Shown piece after piece: positions 19,901-34,900 of a DNA stretch of 64,000 nt (position 1 is its first letter; each line of letters starts with the position of its first letter). Made by a program: the position numbers and the translations under genes. The notes under the pieces are model-generated. The model was not told the origin of the DNA. It made no database searches and saw only the letters and a list, made by a program, of their open reading frames with translations. This stretch comes from Reticulitermes speratus (Eukaryota; Arthropoda; Insecta; Blattodea; Rhinotermitidae): contig JAJKFL010000012.1 in the NCBI GenBank assembly GCA_021186555.1, positions 1,922,001 to 1,986,000 of the forward strand, given 5' to 3'.

Positions 19901-22900
19901 GTCCCTCTTAGGCCCAAATATCCTCCTCAGCACCCTATTCTTGAACACCCTCAGCCTATGTTCCTCCCTCAGTGTGAGAGACAAAGTTTCACACCCATAC
20001 AAAACAACAGGCAAAATTATAGTTCTGTATATCTTAATCTTTGTATTTTTGGATAGCAAACTGTAGGACACAAGATCCTGCACCGAATGATTCCCCGACT
20101 TCTATCTGCTCTTAATTTCTTCCTGAATGGAATTTTGATCCATTAGTGTTGTTCCCAAATATTTCAACTGTTCCACCCTGTCAAAGGATTTATTATCGAT
20201 CTGTATGTTGTGATTTTGTCCTGCATTCTGATCTCAAGACATGACCATGTACTTAGTTTCTCAGCATTTACTTCTAGACCAATCTCCTTACTAGCGACTA
20301 CTAAAGCTTCTGTGTTTTTCTTTGTAGCACGTACACTTCCACCCAATATATTAACATTGTCACCATAAACCACAAGCTGATGTGTACCATTCAATTTCAA
20401 GCCCTCCTGGTTTGCCTGAACCCTCCTAAAGGCATATGCCAAAGCAAAGTTGAAAAGCAATGGCGATAAAGCATCTCCTTGTTTCAAACCATTCTTAATA
20501 GGAAGTGTGTCAGACAAGGGAAAGGCATCGACAAATTAAATTTCTGTTTGTGATGAAACTAAGAGCTGATTAAGTCTGGGGAAGCTTGCCTCCATTCGTT
20601 TGATAATATTTTGCTTTCGTACTTCACGAGACTAAAATATATGCAAGACTGTAGTATTAGCTGTTGTTTTGTATGGGTGTGAAATGTGATCTCTCACATT
20701 AAGGGAGGAACATAGGCTGAGGTGGTAACAGGAGACTGGAGAAAATTGCACATTGAGGAACTTCATGATTTTTACTGCTCAATTGGTATATTAGGATGAT
20801 GGAGTTCAAGGAGGATTAGATGGGCAGGGAATGTGGTGGGCATGGGGGAGAAGAGAAATGCATACAGGATTTTGGTTGGGAAAGCTGAAGGTAAGAGACC
20901 ATTTGGAAGTCATAGGTGTAGATTTAAGCAGGGGTGCACAATTTTTTAAAAATGTAGGAGCTACCTCAAAATTCTAGGTGCCAGAAGGGAGACATGAAGG
21001 AGGTCCTGCTAAGGAGCTGTAAGTAGTAGGTGGCACAATACGAAATTTAGCCACCTGGCACGTGGGGTTTATGCACCCATGTATTGGAGGAAAATGTTTA
21101 AAATGAGTCGTGGAAACAGGTTGGGAGGTTGTACAGTCTACTGATCTGGGTGGACACAGTGGCAGGCTATTGTGAATACAGCAGTGAACCTTCAGGTTGT
21201 ATAAATTGTGAGGAATTTGTTGTCTAGCTGAGGAATTATTAGCTTCTCAACAAGGGCTCTGCTCCATAGAATTAACCCTTTAAAGCCCACTGGTTACTTT
21301 ATATACCACAAGGTTTAACACTGAAAACTCTGCATGTTGTCCACACAGTGTATTTGCATGTGGTGTATGATTCTTACAGTAAACAGCAATATTTGCAGCA
21401 GATTGTGTTCTCTGTGAGGTGGCAAGAGAAACTTCATGTATACTGCAGCATGACTTTAGTCTTCAGAGTGTGAATTAAATGAGATTTGTTGTGGAAGTTG
21501 TTAAAACATATTTTAAGGGGTGGACTAAGTTGAAGTGCCTCGTGATTGTGTCTGGTGGTAGTTTTTTGTAGTGTGGTGATGATTTGTTAATGAGCTGAGT
21601 TACTGTTCACTGCCATCGCCCACCGTTAGTCACCTCGTGCATTGTGAGATGCTGAGTTGACAGTTTTTATGAAGCTGACAGTTCCATCACACTGTGTACA
21701 GACACCTGCCATTGGACACAAACATCAGTTTACACCTTAATGAGTTATTTCCCTAAATTCCTCTGTATTCGTTCCATCTATGCCTTGGTTTCCCAAATGA
21801 TATCTTCCTGTGTGGCTTTCCAGTCAGAATTTTGCATTCATTTATTGTTTTTCAATGCATGCTGTACACTAACGCAGTCACACCTCAAGGAAACAAACTT
21901 TGCAACATAAAGTTACGAACGGAAACCTTTTGAAGCTTGGAGTTAATCTAAAAGTAAAATGTTACAGTTGCCCATTTAAAGTAGGGGAATAAACGTAGTA
22001 GATGTGGGTGAGTGGACAGCTTCACTCCACTGCTGGCAAGGAACCCCTGATACCCACTGAATAAACGCTGGGTGACGCCCACAGCCAGTCTGGACGTTAC
22101 AGAACGGAGGGAAACCTCTTGTCTCTGCTGGGAGTTGCACCCTGGATCATCGAGCCTGAAGCATAGTCACTGTACTGACTCTGATATTCTGGTTCCTATG
22201 TTGACCCACATAATTAAAAATTTAATTACTACCTCACAGAAAGCACAGTGTGACTCCATTACAAAGACCAAACAGTTAATGCTGTTTATTGTTAGGAGCG
22301 AACAAAACACATATACATACTATGTGGGCAGACTGCAGACTTAACATAGAACGAGCGGTAGTACAGGCATGGGGTATTTTATCTTGCTTATTCAGAATGC
22401 TTAAAAAAAAAAAACAAGAAAACTGCTGTATTCCAGAACAAATAACTGAAAGTTAGGGGCATGTGTTTGCAGCTATCCCGTCTTCACTGGACACTCCTGA
22501 TATCTCTGCGGATGTTGCCACGTAACTGACATGAGCCAACCCAACGTACCTTCATTTTGAAGACAGAACAGTTAGTTTGCTTTGTAGTTATTAAATGTGT
22601 TCCAGTAGATTTTAGGCATGGTGCTCCACATTGTGGGACACCCTCATTCGAAAATTCTAAGTCCCAAGCATTCTGGATAAAAGATCCCACACCTGTACAT
22701 TTACACTGTACCTTAAAGGGTTAAGCTTCTTTGTAGGTGGGTGAAAGAAATTAATTCTGTGAGTGGACATTGACAGCCCTACCTGTGTTTGAACTGTCTT
22801 CTCCGATACCTACAAGTCTGTTTCACACAACACCTAGATCACGTCTGAATTGCTGCTTGTAGAGTTGCCTTGCTTATCAGTTCCTGCTTCCACCATGATT

Positions 22901-25900
22901 GTGGGTTTTGCGTGGTCAGTGGAAGTTGTGTGCCAGGTCTTATGTTTGAGCAAGATGGCTCCAAGTGCACGTCTACCTGCATCAAGTCCTTTTTATGTGA
23001 TCTGAACTAGACGGTCTTGTTTCCTTTATTTTGTAAGGCGAAGTAAGTTTGTGGGTTGTTGTTTGTCTTCATAGCCCTGCTCACTTCTGAACCATTTTTC
23101 TGTCATTGATGGTATAAATATGGCATCTGTGAGAATTTTTGTTGTCCTAGGACCAATTCCCATTGGGTCCCAAAATTTTGTACATTGTTGAGCCTTTGGC
23201 TTTGAGACTACAAGGCATAACATTACAAGACAGCTGCAGTACTGTAATGTTCACAAGTAGCTGAGATCTCTGTGAAATTTGGGATTCTCAGAGTGGTACT
23301 GTGAAGATTCAAGTCTGGCAGGATGATTCCTGCTGCTCCCTACTGTCATTATTTCCAGCTCTGTCATCCTCATCTTCCAGGGTACCACAAAACTTCATTT
23401 CCTGAATGTGCCAACAGTCACAGGACGTCCTTACTGATATTGCCCTTGCACCCTAACCATTCGTGCCTTACAGATCACAGGGAGGCACACCTGTGGTCCT
23501 TGAATGGATGTGAGCCAGTGTTATCAGCCGCCTGAGTGTCTCATATCCACTTTTACTTACTGCTGTTAGGTTACGTGCGTTACAGACACGAGTTATTACA
23601 CACACATGTTCGTGCGAGGCTGCTTGAGGGGAGTCTCTGTTTCACTTACATTGTTCTCATTCAGTTACTGACTTGGAGTCACTGGGGCTGTGTCTGTGCA
23701 GCAGTGCCGTGATATAAGCATTATTGTGAGCCCTCACTTTCTCTCACAGTCCTGCGTCACTTTGCGTTTTGTTGGCACTTCCTTGCACGTCTATAGGAGC
23801 TCAATCATCAAGTGTTTACCTTCCTGCAACTCACTGGCTTTGTCTCAAATCTGCTGTGATGCATCTTGCATAGAAATGCTCTTCTCTGGGTGGTTCTTGA
23901 TTATTTAGTGATGCTGTATGAACTGCATTGAAGCAGTCTATTTTAGGGCATTCAACAAACACCTCACACAGTATAGATGGGCATTGCCAGGGATTTGAAC
24001 CAGGTGCATTGTGTATACAAGCCGGGAGCATATTGCTATGCTAATTCTTGTTGCATCTCCCTCCAATCCAAATATCTGCCTCAGATGTATGAAATATTTG
24101 TTCTGAAAGTATGAGACTGCGTTCATACAAAACAACAAGGAAAATTGAGGCTAACATAATCTTCAACCACACCACTGTGTGAAAACTTAAACAAGACTCA
24201 CAACAAAAAAGATGATTTTCTGCCATTTTCCACATTGTTTTAAGACAAATAAGGGAACTGCAGTGTTGAAACTGCTCCACCGGTCCTGCTGTAACGACTT
24301 GACAGCTGCTGAATGAATTTTCGCACAATTCAATATTGGTGAACTTCATCAAAAATTGTTAAGCCACCTCAGTTTTGGTTAAAATAAGAAAGAAATGCTA
24401 GATACTTTACGTGAAGACTCTATGCATTTCTGTACACATTGCAAGTGTAAAGCACTAAATATTTGTAGGAGCCATTCCTGCTTGATTTCATCACCAGCAC
24501 CGGCAGTGTGCAAGTTATTCAAGGCTTGTTCCGTCTTCATGGCTATTGGTCTTTCTGTCTTTTCCTTGGTCGACCTGTGTGTCTTCTGCTGTTTGACGTG
24601 TGTTCATATCATCACCCTAATAATATCTGGTGAACAGTACAAATCATGAAGTTCCCATCATGCAGTGTTTTCCACCATCCTTTCACTTCCTCTCCCCTCA
24701 GCATCCCAGTCTCAAGAGACCCTCATTCTGCGTGCAGTGCTTACAGCTAGAGACTTAACTCTCACATCCATACAAAACAGCACATAAAATTGTGGGAAGG
24801 TAAAATATTTTGAACCAAATGTAGCAAGTTTAGTGTTGTCTTTCTTCATCAAGGTGCTGAGGAATTACTGAAGATTCAAGTGAAGTGTTGCTCAGCAGGT
24901 GGTTCCTGGCTTTTCAGTGGATTGTAGTGTCTTCATTTTTAGGGTCAAGCTGCACTGTTAAGGTGAAGGTACTGCAGTCCTTTGAAACATCAGGACCTAC
25001 CAGCCCAACAGCACAGCGTCACATCCTTCAGCAGACCCCCAGATCTCACATTGACATTCCCAGTTACATGAAGTCTTTGTAGTCGTCATCGTTACCTATT
25101 CACAGTGGTTGCCTTAAGCCCTTGTTACATGCCTCCAGCAGGAAGTTGCGGCTAACGCTCTGTGGAAGTGGATATCAGCCGCAGCTTCCTGCTGATTGTT
25201 ACACAACCTGGTGAGGGGTTCTGCAATGTGGCAACACAAAGTAACTCCCCAAGATACAATCAATCAATTGATCAACCAAGCAAGCAAGCAATTATATTTT
25301 TAATTTGAGTCAAATCGTACAGGAGGCTATATCTGCTAACACCAGATTTTTTATGGTTCGCAGCCTTTATATCCAGTTTTATGAACAGTATTATTTAACA
25401 ACCAATTCCTTAATCTACCAGACAGGTTTACGAACATTGATCTCTAACGGGCAAATACGACAACATTTTCCCATTAATTATACATCCTTTTTGTCTGAAT
25501 GAGAAGCACTGTCCTTCATTGGGCATTTAAATGTAATAGTCCTCTTTCCACAGAAGGAACCCCGCATTTAAGTCTATGTTGAAGGTTAAATCATCCCTAC
25601 AAGTGTTGTAGTCCAGATACAGTAGTCCCTTGGTCATCCGGACTATATGGGGAGGCTGGTCTGGATTACCCGGAACCCAGATCACTGAGGGGGAAACTTA
25701 GTGGTATAGCAAACATACAAAATCATCACCCAAGCTGAAGTATAACTCCTTAGAGCTAAATACTGCACTAACAGTACATTCAGTTCAGCTCAGTGTTATT
25801 ATAAGCCAGCACAAAGACACAAATACAACAGAAAACAGTACAAATACACAAAAACAAAACACTAAACAGACAAAACAATAACAGTGTGGCAGGAAAAAAG

Positions 25901-28900
25901 CAATATGTAATAATTCAGTTCATTCAATGGTGTTATTAACGTGCAGACTTAACAGCACAAGTGCCAATTACAAAGCCAGCACAAAGGCACAAATAAAACA
26001 CAAAACAGTACAAATACACAAGACGAAACACTAAAGAAACAAAACAAATATTAAGTAAAACAATATAAAAGAAGTACTGGGGCAGAATCCAATACCTGAC
26101 AACATACATAAGTTTATTTAAATATGCCGCGGATTAGCGCAGAAACAAGGAACGTCAGTGACCGAACTACAGCGTCCAGTTCAAGATTTACATTAATAAC
26201 AAGTCATAAATCAAAGCAGACCTACCATTGAATAATATATATAATAATATGAATAAATAATAATAATGGGCCATTTTCTCGTTATGATTTCACTGTAACA
26301 GTAAAATAAGAGATCAAGACAGCTAGACACTCGACAGATCATGTCCTTACTGCTGAGGACTTAAAGACTGGCTGGCTCTTCCCGCTTCATCCGTGCCACC
26401 AGTCTCGGAGTACGGATTGTCTCGGGTTTTCCCCTGGTGATCCAGACAGTGACCACATCACTGGGGGAAACGAGAGGGTTAAAAATTTTATATTATTCGT
26501 ACCGTGCATTGTAGTCAATCAAACATAAAACACTCAACCAACACATGCACTCATTATTATTATTATTATTTCTGTAACTGGCCATCTGGCTGTTGACTCG
26601 GCACATTAATAAACTAGAAATAAATTGAATTATTATTATTATTTAGATATTATATATGATGAGCCCAGGAAGGGATCAAAATGTGTTGGATTGGTTTAGT
26701 GGATTATATGTAATATCTAAAAAAAAAAGAAGTAATAATAATAATAATAAGAATGCATTTGTTGGTGAGTGTTTTATGTTTGAGAGGGTTATAGTTGGCC
26801 TGGAATTGTCCCGATTATCCGGGGATCTGGATTACCAAGGGGCTACCGTACCTTCGTTGTAAAATGTTTAGCATAATTGTTAGCTTGCTTACTATAATGT
26901 GTGGCTGTAAGTGACTGTCCTTGTTGCCCTGTGGCTGTAAGTGACTGTCCTTGTTGCCCTGTGGCTGTAAGTGACTGTCCTTGTTGCCCTGTGGCTGTAA
27001 GTGACTGTCCTTGTTGCCCTGTGGCTGTAAGTGACTGTCCCTTGTTTGCCCTGGTGGCTGTAAGTGACTGTCCTTGTTGCCCTGTGGCTGTAAGTGACTG
27101 TCCTTGTTGCCCTGTATTCTGTGTTATATCATTAATAAAGGTTTCAATTTGTCCAGTTCATGTAACAGTTGTTCTGCGTCAATCAAAAACTCGGCAGCAT
27201 CATCCATCAACTGTTTCCTCTTATCAGATATGTTGGCTCAAATTGTCAGTTTAACCGTAACAAATTATTTACAGTTGCTATTTTTCTGTTACCTGTGTTA
27301 GACTACAAAAATTGAACCCATGTAATTATTTTTCATTACCATTCTAATATCCTTCTGTGTTCATTAAGTTTTCCCATGCATTTAACAGCATCCCTTACAC
27401 TAAGCATCCTGCATCTGTTGGCGAACTTCATCAATATGTAACAAGCATACATCCTGTGTATACAAGTTTGATAACTGATGTAGATAAACTGTACTTTTGT
27501 AGAGTTATATGCAGCTGCTAAACTTGGTCTGTCACACTGAGGGAGTTGTTTGGACTTGTGGGGAGGGGGCAAGTGACAGAAGGTTGGGGAAAACTTGATA
27601 ATGAGGAACTTTGTGATCTGTGTTTTTCACCGAATGTTATCGGGGTTTGATCAGATCAATGAGGATGGGATGGGCAGGGCATGTGGCATGTATTGAGAAT
27701 ACAGCAGTACAGGGTTTGGGTTGGGGGAGCTGGAAGGAAAGAGACCGCTTAGTTGACCTAGGTGTACATGGGAGCATAATATTAAAGTCTGTCATGAAGG
27801 AATAGGATGGGAGGGCGTGGACTGGATTGATATGGCTCAGGATAGGGACAGGTAGAATTGCAAGATGCTAACTGTGCTAAAGTATTAATGCCCTGTGAGT
27901 GTGATGGCAAAAAGTAATGAACCAGTGAAATGTAGAACGTATGTGCAGCATGATATTGTCCGTAAGTCAGCAGATACAAGCACAGAGATGGTGCAGAATT
28001 TTGAGGTTTTATGGCACGAAGTTTACGTATAGAGAGAATCTCTGTGCATTGTGTGGAACCTGAAGGCCTGTTACTGTGTTCACAAGTCTGCCCCTGGTCC
28101 CTAGCCTGATCCAGATGAATCAAGTCCATGCCCTTACACCCTATTTCTTTAACATTCATTTTAATTTTATCCTCCCGTCTGTGCTTAGGTCTTGCAAGTG
28201 GTCTTTTTCCTTCAGGTTTCCCCACTAAAACACTGGACACATTCTTCTTCTGCCCCATACATGCCACATGCCCTGCGCATCGTGTCCTGATTTGATCACC
28301 TGACTTACATCTGATGAGTACAACTCACAAAGCTCCTCATTATGTACTTTTCTCAGTCTCCTGTCACTTGCTCCCTCTCAGCCCCAGATGTCTTCCTCAG
28401 CACCCTGTTCTTGAACACCCTCAGCCTGTGATGTTTTCTCTTTACGTGACAGACCAATTGTCAGACTCGCATAAGATGAGATTTTGTCCGTAATATAACG
28501 TAATTCTCTTACTTAGTTGTCTCAGCATTTACATCTATGCCAGTAGAGTGTCTTTGTTTTTCTTTACAGTATTTGTGTTCTCAGCAAGTTGATTAACACT
28601 AGCTTGGACCAGAAACTGTTGTGCAGTATTTAACGTATATAAAGTCTGTACTTAATACTTGACAGTAATAAAGTAGGACAGTATTAGCCATAACACGTAG
28701 AACTAGATACCTCTGCAGTAGGAGATGTGCTGAGAACATTGTTATGCTGAGCATTGTGAACAGGAGGTGAGCAACTTGTGAGGTGTTCAGAGTTTGTGGA
28801 TTTGACATTCTCAGAGTGGTGTTGCTGAAGATTGAGTTCCTCTGCAATGTTATGCCTTGTCTTGGGTAAATAGTTCTGCATGGCTCAGAAGACGAAGGCA

Positions 28901-31900
28901 CTGTGACCCTTTGAAATACTGGGAACTCTGTACCCAGGGCACAGCATAATGTCCTAGAAGACTTGAATCTGTATCATGATGGCTTCTTCAAATTTACACA
29001 GTGAAGAAGCATTCATGGCCTGCTGTGAAGTAACATTCGAGGTACTCACGATGTTCATAATATGACCTCGGTCAACATATCATGTCTCCTCCCAAGATTC
29101 AAACCCGTTCCTTTGGAGTAAATTATTTGGCTCAGAACATTTGATTAAATATTTGCTGAGCTGAGGACCTTTTATGCCTCTTGGTGAACATGAGTTTTTG
29201 TTTGTTCCAGAAACCGGTCACCACTGTGCGGTTCTTCAACCGTGGAGACTACTATACTGTGCATGGGACTGATGCTATCTTGGCAGCCAAGGAAGTGTTT
29301 CACTCAGCTGCTGTGGTGAAGTTTATTGGTGCTGACAACAACCGCATCGAGTCGCTGGCACTGAGCAAGGCGAACTTCGAGTCCTTTGTGAGAGATCTGT
29401 TACTGGTGAAACAGTACAGGGTTGAGGTGTATGTGACACAGGGTGGCAACGACTGGAGCGTGGAGTACAAGGTGGGGATGATACAAGTAGCAGTGCTGGT
29501 TATTTGACCACAGTGTGGTTGCTTTCTTTGCCAGTATCATACATAATACAGGTGTGCAGCTTAAAGCAGCACCTGCTGTATGGTGTCCGCCTGTTTTGCA
29601 GCACTCGGTCCCATGTCAGTGCAGAGAACGACATCAGTTGCTGTGTAGTAACTGATGGCCACCTCTCTGCAGCAGTCAGTTCCACATGGAAAAAGAAAAC
29701 TGTATATTTACATAGCTGAAAATATGCTAAAGAATGAATAGCACTCAGGTTGAAAAACCAGAGTTTCCTGATGTAATTAAAAAAAGATTGCGAACAAGGA
29801 TTTGAATTGTGCCCAAAAACTGTACTGCAGTTTTTGCGCATTACTTGTAACAGCCACAGCTATATTAGTGGGAGTATGGAGTAATGTCATAATATGCTTG
29901 GGTGTTCTCTGTTTGGTCTGCTGCAGGAAATAGAAAAGTTGCATTCGTATGGTACAGTCTTGATGTTTGTGAAACTTAGTGATCAGCATTTGTCTTTTGT
30001 TATCACATTCTGTTACCACTGTTCAGACCTTTCATGACTGGTTCCAACAAATGGGGATGAGGCCAGGCGGCTGCCCATTTGGCCTCCCACACACTTGCTG
30101 TTGCGTAGTTTACTGTCGGCTCGGTCAAGCTCTGTCTTTCATTAAGTGAAGTTGTTTGCTTTTGTGCTATATGGAATGAGAGTCTCCCAGTGACATTTAA
30201 TGTATTTAGTGCTTCCAAAAAGCGTTTGTATATTAAGAACAAAATTGCATGTTTATATGCTTTTCAATATTATTTTATGTCTTATTACTGGTATTTTATA
30301 AGTTTTTGGAACCAAATATCATATTAAATTGAAAATGGATTCATATGTTTGTGACAGATTTATCAGTCCAGTGAATCACAAACATTGAAATTGTACTGCA
30401 TTCATTCATTCATTCTGTAGTCTGTCTTACGACAGGTCCGTAGCCTCTTCCAAAGCGAGTTCTCCACAGGGTGCGATCTAGTGCTTCCTCTTTCAATTTC
30501 CAGTATCTCTTCTTTTCCTTAAGGTCATCCAGTAGCTGCTTACGTCTTCTCCCTCGTCGTCCCGTCATTTCTATCCTTCCTTCTAACTTTCCTTCAATCA
30601 CGTGTTTCAGAAGGCAGTTTCTACGCAAGATGTGACCAATCCAGTTAGCCTTTCTTCTTTTTATTGTATGTAGGATATTCCTCTCCTCCTTGACTCTGTG
30701 TAATACTTCTTCATTTCTCACACGATCGGTCCAACTGATCTTCTCCATTCTTCTCCAGCACCACATTTCAAAACTTTCCAGATACTTCTGATCTGCTTTC
30801 CGAAGTGTCCACGTTTCAGCACCATACAAAGCTATGCTCCAAACGTAGCACTTTACTAGTTTCTTCCTTAAATTTAATTCCAGTTTGCTGGTGAAAAGAT
30901 TTTTCTTCTTGTTGAATGCTGCTTTTGCCATGGCAATTCTCGATTTAATTTCACGTGTACACCTTGCATCACTTGTTATCATGCTACCCAAATAATTGAA
31001 ATATTCCACATTCTCCAATTGTTTTTGATCTATCATAATTTTCATTGGGGATGGTTGCCTTGAGATTTTCATTACTTTAGTTTTTCCCACATTCATTTCC
31101 ATTCCATAGCGTCTTCCAATTTCAATTAGTCTATCAATCATGCCCTGTAGCACCTTTTCTTCCCTAGCCAGTAGCACAAGGTCATCTGCATATTTCACAG
31201 TGCCAATTACTTGTCCTCCTATTTTGAAGTCTCCAAACCCTTCAAGAGCTTCCTTGGTAAGGTATTCGCTGTATAAGTTGAACAGAATCGGTGACAAGCA
31301 GCAACCTTGTCTAACTCCTCTTCCAATCTTCACACTTCTCGTCTCCCCTTGGTCCAGTCGTATTTTGACACTCTGTTCCATGTACAATTTGCTGATCAAT
31401 CTTCTTTCGCGCCAGTCTATCCCAATTCCTTTTAGGATTTGCATTAATTTGGTCCAGTTGACACGGTCAAATGCCTTCTGCCAGTCTATGAAGCAAGCAC
31501 ACAATTCCTCATCTATGACCAACGTTCGTTCTGATATTATTCTCAGCATCCCAATTGCATCCCTAGTTCCTTTTCCTCTTCTAAATCCAAACTGATCTTC
31601 TCCAAGTGCATCTTCAATTTTCCTCTCAATCCTTCTTCTAAGTATCCTCGCTACTATCTTTGCTGCATGAGCGATGATGCTGATTGTGCGATGGTCGCTG
31701 CATTTTGTAGCTTTGGGCTTCTTCTTTAAGGCAATCATTGTAACTTCAATAAAATCTCTGGGCCATTCTCCAGTTACATACATGCTGTTGATCATCTGTG
31801 TCATTAGCCTTAGACCACCTTCTCCCAACAATTTGAGTACATCCCCAGGTACATCATCATCTCCTGTAGCCTTCTTATCCCTCATCTCCTTGATAGCTTT

Positions 31901-34900
31901 TTCCACTTCACTTTGCAAAATATGAGGGCCTTTCTCATCTTCATCTACTTCATCTTCAGGTTCGACGTCTAGATGTTCTGGTCGATTAGCTCGATCGTAG
32001 AGCTCTGTGATATAATTCTCCCAAATTTGCAGTACTCTTCTCTGATTTATTATTATATTGCCTTGAGAGTCTTCGATGCCAATGTTTTGAATCCCATGGT
32101 TTTCTTTCCAACCTAGTTCCTTTGTCTTCATGTACATTAAATCATAACGTCCTATTCTTTGAAATTCTATGATCTCGTCACATATGCTCTCCAGATATTC
32201 CTTCTTGGCGTTGTCCGTGGCTCTTTTCAATTCATTCCTCAGTCTTCTGTAGTTCTTCCGTCCTTCTTCATTGTTGACATTCTTCCATTTCCTTCGTTCA
32301 TCCATTTTACTGATCATCTCCTGTGTAATCCATGGCTTTCTTGCTCTCCTCTCGACTTTTCCAACCAAACCACTCATAGTATCTAACACACATTTCTTGA
32401 TATTGTTCCACTGCACTTCCACATTCCCACTTTCACATTTGATTGCACCAAGCTTTTCTTCTAGTCTATCGTGTACTACCTGTCGTTGAGCATATAGCTT
32501 CTCCAAATCCCATCTTGGTTTTTTCTTGTGGAACCTCATGATCTTCTTCAATCTGGTGCAGATCTTTGCAACCAGTAAATTGTGGTCAGAGTCAATATCT
32601 GCTCCAGGCAGTGTCTGCACATCCTTCACACTGTTCCTGAATCGTTGTTTCACTAGTACATAGTCCAGCTGATATCGATTCCTATCTCCTGGTGATTTCC
32701 ACGTGTACAATCTTCTTTTAGGTTTTTTGAACCATGTGTTTGTTATAACAAGTCCATTTCTTTCACAGAAGTCAATAAGCATTTGACCTCTCTGATTCCT
32801 CCTTCCCAGTCCATATGGTCCAACAGTGTTGTGATGTGCTTTATCTCCAACCACACTGTTCCAATCTCCCATTATAATCGTGTTTGTCGCACCCTTTCCA
32901 TCCTCTTCAAGAATTTCTTCAATTATATCATACAACTCTTCCACTTCATCATCTTCATAGTCCGATGTTGGCATATACACTTGCACTATCAAAATACTTA
33001 CCGGTTCTGCCTGCAATTTAATAGCAATGATTCTGTCACTATACACACTCTTCTTAACAACACTTTTCACTACGCTTTTATGCACTACTATTGCTACGCC
33101 TCTTTCAGCACTGTCACCCCCGGAATAATACACTGTATAATCACCACTTTTTATTTCACCTTGACCCTTCCACCGCACTTCACTAACACCTAGCACAGAC
33201 ACTGCGTTCTTCTGCATCTCTTTCTTCAAATTTTCGAGTTTTCCTCCTTGATTCAAGGTCCTTACGTTCCAAGTGCCTATCTTGAAGCTGTTCTGTTCAT
33301 TCTGTGTCTTCTGCTTTTGTCTGTAGTCATTACCGCGTGGTGTCTCCCCTAGAAACACTCCCCCCCGGAGATCCGAATGGGGGAGTAGTTTACCTCCGGA
33401 ATGTTTTGTCTCCAGAGGAAGCATCTCGCATTTGGCATTTGTCTCTGTTTCTGGAAGAGACTATCCAGGAAAAGTAATAATGTGGTAGTTTTTCCATTTG
33501 CTTTCCACATCGCAGTACAGCAGCCGTTCAGACCAATCTGGTCACGCCTGTTGCTACACGATCATGAACCATCTCGAGCATCATTTGCTCTGTGCTTCAT
33601 GTCGCTACTGATGTCGCTGCTTCCGGCATCAGGGGAGCTTTTATTCGGTTTCCCATCTCCTAGGCATCTCTCTTCGTCTGGTTCCTACCCTTTTGATCTG
33701 TCCGGCTTGGGAGACCCTACTGGTAGCAATGCTACCGCCGGCTTAGCTCTCAGGGTCACTGGAACTCACAAGCCCCTCTACCATGGCAAGGTGAAGATAC
33801 CAACAAAGGGGCATTGTGTTGGATAAAATGAATGGTACATGTAGTGAAGTATGAATGGTGTGTGTGTAGTGAAGTGTGAATGGTACATGTAGTGAAGTAT
33901 GAATGGTGTGTGTAGCGAAGTATGAATGGTGCATGTAGTGAAGTATGAATGATGCATGTAGTGAAGTATGAATGGTGCATGTAATGAAGTATGAATGGTG
34001 TGTGTAGTGAAGTGTGAATGGTGCATGTAGTGAAGTATGATGTGTGTAGTGAAGTATGAATGGTACATGTAGTGAAGTATGAATGGTGTGTGTAGTGAAG
34101 TGTGAATGGTACATGTAGTGAAGTGTGAATGGTGCATATAGTGAAGTGTGAATGGTGTGCATAGTGAAGTGTGTGTGTGTATTGTCTTCACCTCCTGGCT
34201 TCTCTGTTTAGGGATCGCCTGGAAACTTGGTGCAGTTTGAAGAGCTTCTGTTCAGCAATGCTGATATTGTCGTTGGAACTGCTGTGATTGCTGTGCGCCT
34301 CGCTGGCGAACTGAAGGCACGGGTGAGTGCCGGTTGGAACCCAAAACAAATGCATTTCAGAGAGTAGTGTAGTGCATGTAAGAAAATGATATTAATGATG
34401 GTCTTTTTTGGGCTTTTGCACTGTGTAGTAATGGTTTGTTGTGACGTTTTGGAGGAACATGCTGCTTCCATCTTCAGGGTGACAGTGTGGTTGAGGTGGG
34501 TGCTGAAGTGATTGAGAGTCAGAGTCATGTTATTGCTGATGATCAGTCAGTCAGTCCTTGGTGTGAAGCCCCTCTTAATGCTCATGACCAAATATTTGTT
34601 TAGTTGTGAAATTTACATTTTCACAATGTTGATGTTAGAGGAGATCTGTCCTTTGTCAGATATCTGTGTCTGTGTCTGTGTCAGTTATACATATTTACAT
34701 ATTTCAGTAATTGAGAGGAAGAAGTGTCAATTGTGTAGGAAGTCTGGAGGGAATTTTGGCCAGTCACATGTATGGAATGGGGAAGAGGGCAGAGGGCCTT
34801 CATCTAAGCCAGTGGGTGTTGAATGTTCAAAGACTGGCCCTTTTCAGGGCCAACAGTTGGAGATGTTCAGGTGGGCAGATGCACGTGATAAACATCCCCT

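Noticed and set aside
26901..27114. CRISPR-like array
   Set aside because: Contiguous 30-bp tandem repeat without spacers in a eukaryotic intron.
31140..33193. Plus-strand ORFs of 70-150 codons
   Set aside because: Antisense shadows of the LINE reverse-transcriptase ORF.
34700..34860. Histone gene ending at the stem-loop
   Set aside because: No histone protein sequence in any frame upstream of either stem-loop.
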